From Sarcocystis neurona (lineage: Eukaryota; Apicomplexa; Conoidasida; Eucoccidiorida; Sarcocystidae), in NCBI GenBank assembly GCA_000727475.1, contig KL647289.1, positions 3,050,595 to 3,114,594 on the forward strand: a stretch of 64,000 nucleotides of DNA, given 5' to 3'. Position 1 is the first letter of the stretch; each line of letters starts with the position of its first letter. This document shows, one piece after another, positions 56,041-64,000 of this stretch. The position numbers and the translations under genes were made by a program. The notes beneath the pieces were generated by a model. It worked only from the letters and a program-made list of their open reading frames with translations, was not told where the DNA came from and did no database searches.

Positions 56041-58729
56041 TGGCTGCCTGCCCTTTGCTCCCACTAACCCTCCGGCACGAATTGCTGGAGCCGGTGTGGA
56101 ACAATACACCTCTCGAGCTCTCCTACTGCATAAGCCGTTGCGCTGGTGGGCCCTCAGTGTGTTTGCTGTATTTTCATGTTCTGCGCCACGAACCGATCAA
56201 GCAGGCGCAGCACTGGCAGCAGCAGCTCGTCCCCTGTCTGTTGTCTGTTCTGCTAGGCCTCCTCTGCCTTCCCAACCGCCGTGCGTGCTGCAGTTCTCTT
56301 GTTTGCTGTGCCCTGGCGCTCGGTTAACGTTCCGGCAAGAAGGAAGGAAAATAATCAAAAAAGACGCGAGAACAGAATGACGCCGTTTTCTACGGAATCA
56401 GACGCTCCATTGCAGTTGCTGCTGTGCTTTAGTGCTTCACGGGCCGCACTGTTGCGCCTGCTGCTTCTCTGCTTCCACGATAAGAAGCCATCCGTACGTT
56501 CGAGGATGCATATGTACTTGCATGCGTATATACACGTATGTTTGGCGGTTAACTGTCTGGTTGATGCGCCTACTGCGTAACGCAGCTCCGCCGCACCGCA
56601 TTTCTGAATGCGCTCTATTGACATTTGGTACACTCTGGTAAATACTTCTCTCTCTATCTCTGTGTGTTTCCCCTTCACATACAGATACCTGCCAGAGCCT
56701 CATGCACACGTGTGGACATTTCTCTGTGTGAGTAGCGCCACTCCGTCATCTGCAGCGATCTACTAACGCTTTCTTCTGACTCGTTTCTTTTGCTCGATTA
56801 GAATGGACGTCGTCTGATTGCATGCGCGCCTGCTGCATTTCTGTGGCTTCACCATTAGTATGGGTGTCGCTGCTGGGGTGGTAGTCAAGTCTTGCTGTGT
56901 GCGGTGCTGATCCTCTCTGTGTGTGTGCGTGTGTGACAGGTCCTTTGCAGCCGCTGCTTCTCTGCTGTGCTCTTGCGACTGCTGCTTCTCTGGCCCGCAC
57001 CTGCCGCGTCTTGACTCCTCTTCTGCCTGTGCGCTGGTGCAGCTGCACCGCTGCTGTTGCTGCTGCTGCTGCTTCAAAATGCTGGTGCTGCTGTTCCTGT
57101 GGGAAGCTCAGACGCTGCTGCTTCTGCTAGTAGAATGGGAAGAGCTGCAGTGCCTCATTCTGTCTCGTGCAGATTCGGCTGCGATTAACGAGGAGCCGTG
57201 TAGCATATGCTGTTCCCCGCGCGACTGCTTCACGTGCTGCGGTGCCTTTCGACATACTTTGGTGCTTGGGGTGTGCTGCAGCGACCTCTGCTTGCGAAGT
57301 CGTCCCGCTACGGCGATTGCACGTCTGCATCTTCTTTCTCTGTACATCAGACACTGCTGCATGCGCTGCGGCTGCTGCTGCTGCTGCGTCGCCGCATCTC
57401 GGCAGCTCGTGTCGACGCTGTGTTCCTGCTGCTGTTGCTGCTGCATGTGTGCACCGTCCGACTGTCACTCTCCCCCCTCCTGCATGCCGAGCTGCTGCTG
57501 CAACTGCTGCTGAACAAACTTCTGCAGCCGAAGCGCTGCTGCTTTTTGGGCTGTTTTTCTGCGCGTTGAAGATGGCCGCTACTCACGGTGAAGCTGGTGT
57601 GTGCTGCTGCTGCAGCTGCTTATCCTGCTGCCATCCCACTCCTGTCATTTGTTGCTGCTGCTCCGGCTAGCAGCGCCGCATGCGTCGTTTTTGTCGTTGA
57701 CTTCTCGTGTCTCTTGCGACCCCTTCTGGTTGCACTCGAAGTAGACAACTACATCGTGGAAACTCTTGGCTTCTACGTATTTTTTCTGCTTCCTTTGCTT
57801 CGATTTCCCTCTTCTCGCCGCTAACCACCGCACGCTGCAGGCACCACCTCTCTGAGACATGCTACCGCATCACACACTCACACTTTAGACTTTCCGCTGC
57901 CGTCTGCTCTTCCTTCCTTCAACAGGTTCCCTTTTTTCTTTTATTTCCTCCGCGCGCTGTGTGGTGAAGCGTCCTTTTGCTCCAGTTGCTGCAGCGCCGC
58001 CGCTGCTGCACGAGCACGGACGCTGCACACCGCTGCCACGTCCCTTCCCCGTCTCCTACTGCTACTGAAGAAAGCGAAAGCGACATGCACTGCGAATCCT
58101 TTCCCGCAGAAGCCCCTGCCGCTGCCAAAGGGGCGTCTCTGCTGTGCCTTCGTTGGCCTCTTCTTCAATGAAGTATGCCGGATTTAGCCGGCTTATCCTT
58201 CTCCTGTCTCTCCGCAGCATTCGCTATACGGCTGATCGAAGCAACAGCATTTGCTGTGTTTTTCTCTCAGAAATCGCTGCTGCCGTGCAGCCGGATGGGC
58301 TTCGACGCTGCTGTTCCTACTGCATTCCGTGTCTCCCCTCTTGCTCCGGCTAAGTCTGAATCTCTCCGTTTCTCATTCTTCAGTCCTGCCACCCGCTGGC
58401 GCTCTGCCTCTTCCTCACTCACGTGCAGCTGCTTTTCTGCAAGAAGAGCCACCCGCCCCGCGCCGCCGCCGCAGCGGCCGCAACAGCAGCAGCGCAGCGG
58501 CAGCAGTGAAAGGCTGGCAAGCAACAGGAGCAGCCGCGGAAACGTCGCACCGGCGCGAGCGACAGAAATAGCAAGAGCAGCAGCAGGCAAGATAGGAGAA
58601 GCAGCCGCAGCAGCAGCGAAGATGGGAGAAGCAACGACAGCGGCAGCACCAGAGAAGCCGTCACAGCACTTTCGCCGCGCTGCACGAGGCCTCGCCGCAG
58701 AAGCTGCTCCTTTCGGACTGGGTAATTAA
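56041..58729 (+). CDS. Leucine-rich multi-exon + strand gene, unknown function
   Basis: Not recognised. Several + strand coding stretches follow one another: 56041-56327 (LRHELLEPVWNNTPLELSYC, HEPIKQAQHWQQQLVPCLLS); exon 56376-56493 (MTPFSTESDAPLQLLLCF, ending KKPS at a GTACGT donor); about 56945-57290 (LVEWEELQCLILSRADSAAI); about 57340-57560 (RISAARVDAVFLLLLLLHVC); about 57620-57824 (LLVALEVDNYIVETLGFYVF); and a last one, 58175-58729, ending with an Ala/Gln/Ser-rich hydrophilic tail (SNRSSRGNVAPARATEIARA, EKPSQHFRRAARGLAAEA) and TAA. The middle exons look like packed amphipathic or membrane helices. Junctions were not all resolved, so this may be more than one gene. Confidence 0.4.
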
Positions 58730-58879
58730 AGAGAGATAAAGGAAACTCGTTTCTACGGACGTGTTGCTGCTCTACTGCCTACGTGCGTGCTGCACATAGT
58801 TCGGCTGCTGCAGCTTGTGTGTGACTCCTCTTTGACTTCTGCGCCGGGTGGCTGCTTCTGCTAGAGGAGCGTTTTTTTC

Positions 58880-59410
58880 CTACCGCGTCGTCTTCGGCAG
58901 CTGCTGCTGACCGTCGACCTGCTTTTCCTGGCTTTCTTGCTGTTGCTGCTGCTGCCGTTGCAGTGTCTCTCTCTCCTCCGCTCGTCCTCTTGGTTTCCAA
59001 TTTCGTTCGTCCTCTGTTGGCTCTGTGATATGGGCTTGCTGCTGCTGCTGCTGGATCTCTTCTTCCTTGCTTCGTTCTTCTTCTGTGCCTCGGGCATATA
59101 GTGACTCCTTTTCCTCCCCCTCGCTCGAGTGCTGCTGCTCTCTTTTCTCTCCCTGCCCTCTGCTGTTGACCCGCTGCTGCTTTTGCTGCTTTCGCTCCTG
59201 CCATTCCTCCGCCTGCCCCTGCGGGTCACTGTCTCCTTCTTTTTCTCTGACTTCCCCTTTCTGCACTTTCTCCTTTCGATTCTTCTCTCTGCTGCTGCTG
59301 CTCCTCCTCCTCGTTTTGCCAGCGTCGATCTGCCTCGTCTGTCTCGTTTTTCCGCTGCTCTTCTTTTCTTCCCACTGTCTCTCTTGCTGCTGCCTCTGCT
59401 CGTTGTTCCC
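58880..59410 (-). CDS. Glu/Gln/Lys-rich coiled-coil-like exon
   Basis: Not recognised. One minus frame is open from a TAG at 59411-59413 down to its stop at 58880, about 175 codons, with an acceptor-like GAGCAG at its start (exon from about 59395). It reads RQQQERQWEEKKSSGKTRQ, VREKEGDSDPQGQAEEWQER, SLYARGTEEERSKEEEIQQQ and ITEPTEDERNWKPRGRAEE, ending QQQLPKTTR. Charged heptad-like Glu/Gln/Arg sequence suggests a coiled coil. A second minus frame (58861-59532) is Ser/Arg/Lys-rich, but the Glu/Gln frame has the more usual composition. The gene converges on the + strand gene ending at 58729. Confidence 0.45.
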   Translation of the reverse strand, partial: GNNEQRQQQERQWEEKKSSGKTRQTRQIDAGKTRRRSSSSREKNRKEKVQKGEVREKEGDSDPQGQAEEWQERKQQKQQRVNSRGQGEKREQQHSSEGEEKESLYARGTEEERSKEEEIQQQQQQAHITEPTEDERNWKPRGRAEERETLQRQQQQQQESQEKQVDGQQQLPKTTR

Positions 59411-59579
59411 CTACTCGATTCCTCGACTTCTCCCGCTGCCTCCCCTCGGCCTTTCCCTCCTCCTACTCGCTGTTGTTCATATCCAGTAGAACAAGCCGTC
59501 GACCCCCTGTCGCGGCTGCTGCTGTCCAGCACCCTGCCTTTTCGCGCTCCCGCTGCTGCTCCTGCTACCTGCTACACAC

Positions 59580-61720
59580 GTGTATATATATACATATGCA
59601 TCAGTATCTCTGTAGACATTGGTACTCGCGTGTGTGCCTGTATACATGTATCTATCTCTCTCTATATGTATGTGCCGGTCAAGCATGTGTGCGTATATCT
59701 GTGTCTACTCAGATACGCTCCTATGGACCTACACAAAAATACGCCTTTTCACATACATATCCATTTACGTCTTTCCATTTCTCTACCCCTCCCTCTCCAC
59801 ATATATACACCCACGTATATTAATATATATACATATATGCATGCATACGCACGTGAAGAGACGTACATATATATGTTTATTTCTATGTGTATATATAATC
59901 GTCTGCACTCCTTCGTAAATATATATACATATATGTGTACGCGTGAATAAGAGTATATCAATATATATAAGTGCGCTCGAATCTGTGTGTAGATGAAGAG
60001 TGAGGGGATGGGGAGTTCGATGTTTGAGATTGACCCACTTCTTCGTCGCATTTAGCCGCTTGTTGTCTTCTTTTCTTTTTTCTCTTTTTCTCTCTTTTTC
60101 TTTTGCTTTCTGTCCCTTTTCTTCCACTTCCCTTCTCTCCATCTCCGCTGCCCTGTCTGTAGAACTCTTTCTCCGTGTCTCTTCTGTGGATGTACATCTG
60201 TCTCACTGCGTGCATGTCTCTCTGTCTGTATGAGTAGATCTATCTCCGTCTCTGCATATATACGTATATACATCTGTCTCTCTGTGCATCCATATATATA
60301 TATATATGTATATCTGTCTGTGTATATGCGTATATATATATATCTCTATGTAGATGCGATTCTGTCTCTGTGCAGGTACGTGAGTATATCTCCGCCTCTC
60401 TGTATGTACGTATGCATGTATGTATGCATGTATGTATGTATGTATATATGTATGTATGTATGCATGTATATATGTATGTATGTATGTACATGTCTGTCTC
60501 TCTGTATACGTGTGTCTCTGTCTCTCTCTCTATATGTTTCTTTGTCTCCGTACATACGTCTACACAGCTCTGTCTATCTGTATGCATGCATGTCGCTGTC
60601 TCTCTGTATCTATGTATGTATATATGTATATTGGTATATACGTATATATGCATATGTGTATGTATGTATGTATATCTCTGTGTCTCTGTCTCTTTCTCTC
60701 TATATATCTCTATCTCTCTCTATACATCTCTGTCTCTCTCTCTATATCTGTGTCTCTGTATGTGTATATCTGTCCCTCTGTATATGTATTGGCCTGCATA
60801 TGTACAGACTATTCTACAGCCCTCTCTCTATGTGTGAGTGCACACACTTGTATGTCTACACACGTTTTCCCCTTTGTAGATATACATATATATGTGTTTA
60901 CACGTAGTAATATATAGTTATATGTGTACGTATGTGCGTAGAGAGAGGAGCAATATTAATGGACGAGTAGAGGCCTGCCATTCTCTTCACTACGTGTTGC
61001 CTCACTCATACACATACGTATACATACATACGTATACACACCTCCCTCTCTCTCCATACCTATATATATACATATGTATACATATATATATAAGAAAATG
61101 GAGAGACAGGTATTCAGAGACTGTCGATGAGTGTCAGCCGGTCTATATTCTCGTGATGCAGACGCACGTTTCTGCGCAGAGTTCTAATTATAAGAGTCGT
61201 AATCGATCTCTATATCTACCCAGGTATATATGCATGTATAGAGGAGCAAATATCTACAATACGTATGACATATATATGTACGTACATACCAAGGTACTGT
61301 GTACTACTGTGTAATATATATATATATATTCTCTTAGACGTAGGTACATATATATATATACGAGTGTAGTGCGTAATATATGTCTATATATCTCGATACT
61401 CTCACTATAGGAGTATACTCTGTGACATACATATATATATGTGTAGGTAAATCCACAGCAACAATAGCACCAGTACAGTTCAATGCTTCTTTATTGTCGT
61501 TTACTATTTCTCCCTTCCTTTCTAAGTGCCTGCCTAATTTTACTTGCTTCTCTCTTTCTCTCTACCTATACGTATATCTCCAAATGCACATATATATATA
61601 TGTTAAGAACTCTCTCTCTATATATGTATTCGTGTACGTATGTATATATGTATATGTATTGATAGTATTGATATAATTGTGAGGTTCCGATGGAGAAGAA
61701 GTGACTTGTGACTTGCGTTG
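59580..61720. repeat. Long TA/GTAT/CTGT microsatellite region
   Basis: Nearly continuous ATATAT, GTATGTAT, TCTGTCTC and TACATA repeats, with a CT-rich tract at 60055-60150 and a (GTAT)n run at about 60405-60490. Long frames through it translate to Tyr/Ile/Cys/Val/Ser-rich artefacts. Small non-repetitive islands (for example 61120-61200) may be exons of the gene whose later exons begin at 61724. Confidence 0.85.
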
Positions 61721-61723
61721 CAG

Positions 61724-63580
61724 ATGTTTTTTGCTTCCCTCAATTTGATGATCCGCTCCATGCGGGGACGCGTCTTTACGGCCTCATCGACAAAACCGAC
61801 TTCCTTCGCCAGGTGACTTTCCACATTAATGTATATATATCTTTCTGTCTATTTCCTCGTGTGTATTTGTCTGCGTTTTCATCTATCTATCTATCTACCT
61901 ATCTATATATATATCTATCTGTCTATCTGTCTGTCTGTCTCTATATATGTATTTATACATGTTCGTGTATGCGTGTAGGTGGGTATGTATATCTGTACAT
62001 ACATATATACGACTTTCTTCAGTAGGTGACACCGCACGCATACACGTAAATATATATATATATGTATACCTGTATATACCTATATCCACATGTATATATA
62101 TATATGTATACGTACTCCCATATATATATACACACCTATGTATACGTATTCTTATATACGTGTATATATATATACGTATTCCCACATATTTACATTTACA
62201 TATATATATATATACACTTATGTATACGTATCCCCAAATATATATATATACCTGAGTATACGTATTCCCACACATATACATACATATATATACACACAGC
62301 TATGTCTACGTATTCCCATATATATATATTTGTGTATGTAGTTACGTGTGTAATTATGGGTCTATGTATCTGTGTAAGTATGTGTATATATATGTATCTG
62401 TCTACGTTTGGATGTGTGTCTATACACTTCCATAGATTTATTTGTACTTCCCGCTGAGAGAAGTGTTCACAAATGTATCGATACTTCTGCTCGTTCACAG
62501 GTATGTATACATCTTATTCATGCATATGTACCCACCCACGTATATATATATATATATATATATGGATATATCTTTGTGTATAGGCCTCCTGTATATGGAC
62601 GCAAATACTTCTTTCTACAAAAGCGCGTGGGCACGTATATCAACGCGCATATCCCCTCTTATTGCCTCGCACGAATATATACAAATATATCATATCCCCA
62701 TACATCTCTCTCTATATTTGTGTATCTACCTCACCCTATTTCTGTATGCAGACATTCTGTGTATATATGCGTATCTATAGATTCTGTATACATGTATGTA
62801 TCTATATCTATCCATCTCTCTCTATATATAGATATGTTACGTTCTCTCCTTCTTTATGGGGACATAAATATATATATGTGGATAGAGAATATATGTGTAC
62901 ATTTAAATAGATGTATATATATGCGTTCGCGTGTATCTCTGTTCGTCTTTTTACACACGAGCACCCAACTGCACACATAATATAATAAATGTGTATCTAA
63001 GAACTTCATATATATATATATATCTACAGTGTATACCTATATATATATATATGGAAGAGATAAAGAGAGATTCATAGGCAAACTGCGCACGTCGAGAATC
63101 AGGAAATGAGTAGACCTCTACAGGTGAATTTCTTCGTTCAGAAACAACTGCATATAAATATATACAAACGTATATCCATGTTTCTTGCTCTGTCTCTCTG
63201 TATATACATGGACAAAGACATATAAATAAACACAGAGGGATGGGCCAAGTGTGTCCCCGGGTGATTTGTATATTGAGCAAACTACCTCTCTCGAAGTTTA
63301 AAGATGGAAATGAGTATTCATACATATATATTCATATATATGAATACAAGTATACATATATATATGGGTAAATATATATATACTTATAAATATGTGTATA
63401 CAGACGTATATATGTATATTTGTATGTATCTATAGATGAAGACAGAGGGATGGCTAGAGAGTGGGGCTGGGTGAATGAGTCATGGATGAATCTGCAGATG
63501 CGTGTGACACCCTCGGCTATACGAGCGTAATTCAAATACACACCTGTCTCGAGGAACTTCTCTCCCCGTCTCCCTGTCTC
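61724..63580 (+). CDS. Small exons of a multi-exon gene in microsatellite DNA, possibly a DENN-domain protein
   Basis: Short non-repetitive islands with splice signals stand out. Exon 61724-61812 (TTGCGTTGCAG acceptor, GTGACT donor) encodes VFCFPQFDDPLHAGTRLYGL. Exon 62436-62500 (GTATGT donor) continues in phase with IYLYFPLREVFTNVSILLLV. Exon 62584-62634 again joins in phase: PPVYGRKYFFLQKRVG. Later islands are 63066-63123 (EIHRQTAHVENQEMSRPLQ), about 63237-63308 (QVCPRVICILSKLPLSKF) and from 63498 (CDTLGYTSVIQIHTCLEELL). DENN domains characteristically have an FCFP start, an RLYG motif and a P-x-x-x-C-x-x-S-K/R-x-P segment; this order is seen here, but spacing is short and the 63237 island has a competing frame. 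DENN proteins activate Rab GTPases. The identification is tentative; the exons are better supported than the family. Confidence 0.35.
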
Positions 63581-64000
63581 CCTCCTCTCTCCCTGTCCGT
63601 CTCCCTGTCTCCCTCCTGTCTCCGTGTCTCCCTCCCCTCTCCATGTCTCCATCCTGTCCCCGTGTCTCCCTCCCTGTCTCCCTGTCTGCCTCCCTGTCTC
63701 CCTCCTGTCTCCGTGTTCCTCTCCCTCTCTCTCTCTGTCTCTCTCTCCCTGACTGTCTCCTCCCCTCTCCCTGTCTCCCTCCTGTCCCCCCTGTCTCCCT
63801 GTCTCTCTCCCCGTCTCCCTCCCCTCTCCCTTTCTCCCCCGTGTCTCCCTGTCTCCCTTTCTGTCTCCCTCCTCTCTCCATGTCCCCCTCCTGCCTCCCT
63901 CCTGTCTTCGTGTCTCCCTGTCTCTCTCCCTCCGTTCTCCCTGTCTCTCTCCCTGTCTCCCTCTCTTCTCCCTCCCTGTGTCCCTCCTCTCTCCATGTCT
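63553..64000. repeat. CT-rich minisatellite reaching the window end
   Basis: Built from CTCCCTGTCTCCCTCCTGTCTCC-like units of variable length, almost entirely pyrimidine on +. The minus-strand translation is a long Glu/Gly/Arg/Asp/Thr frame caused by the repeat. The tract continues past the window end. Confidence 0.85.

Noticed and set aside
59580..62960. Many Tyr/Ile/Cys/Val-rich open frames
   Set aside because: Translated TA/GTAT microsatellite; all frames are open because the repeat lacks stops in some registers.
63332..63996. Glu/Gly/Arg/Asp-rich minus frames at the right edge
   Set aside because: They arise from the CT-rich minisatellite and keep changing frame with the unit length.
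1..64000. tRNA, rRNA or other structured RNA genes
   Set aside because: I found no tRNA box A/box B pair with a cloverleaf and no rRNA-like sequence on reading the window; a covariance-model scan would be needed to exclude small RNAs.

Overview
The window looks like nuclear DNA of a coccidian apicomplexan, most probably an Eimeria species. The evidence is the very high density of CAG/CTG trinucleotide tracts running inside reading frames (Gln, Ala, Ser and Leu homopolymers), genes broken into exons with GT...AG junctions and pyrimidine tracts, long TA/ATGTAT microsatellite introns and spacers, and an organelle-type fatty-acid enzyme (holo-ACP synthase). There are no bacterial operons, rRNA or tRNA genes, CRISPR arrays or recognisable transposons. 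Two runs of N (19253-20008 and 49276-49719) are assembly gaps inside repeats.

Layout. 1-4.6 kb: no supportable gene. 4.6-7.05 kb: a two-exon CRAL-TRIO (Sec14-like) lipid-transfer protein on +. 8.86-9.39 kb: a 150-residue hypothetical on + with two very short introns. 11.43-11.89 kb: a 231-bp tandem duplication. 14.3-16.2 kb: a multi-exon membrane protein on -. 17.9-24.7 kb: a very large Gln/Ser/Arg-rich protein on - with 90-bp tandem repeats interrupted by the first gap. 24.76-28.2 kb: phase-consistent exons of a + strand protein that becomes hydrophobic. 28.8-29.9 kb: a + strand protein with a signal peptide. 31.0-32.2 kb: more + exons. 32.3-35 kb: repeat-rich DNA open on both strands. 35.5-43.1 kb: a very large homopolymer-rich + gene joined by phase-matched introns. 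44.5-47.04 kb: further Gln/Glu/Lys-rich and acidic exons. 49.75-52.34 kb: holo-[acyl-carrier-protein] synthase, the best identified gene. 53.4-54.0 kb: an Ala/Thr/Pro-rich + frame with 81-bp repeats. 56-58.7 kb: + exons of a leucine-rich protein, convergent with a Glu/Gln-rich - exon at 58.9-59.4 kb. 59.6-63.5 kb: microsatellite DNA with a few small, possibly DENN-like exons. 63.55-64 kb: a CT-rich minisatellite.

The first ~14 kb is almost free of trinucleotide repeats while most of the rest is dense in them, which fits the alternating repeat-poor and repeat-rich segments described for Eimeria chromosomes. The genes do not form one pathway. The acyl-carrier-protein synthase would serve apicoplast type II fatty-acid synthesis, and the CRAL-TRIO protein lipid transfer. 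I found no convincing new multi-gene system. The most unusual object is the ACP synthase, whose roughly 120-residue catalytic core is spread over about 600 residues by homopolymer-rich insertions. Exon boundaries were read by eye and many are provisional.
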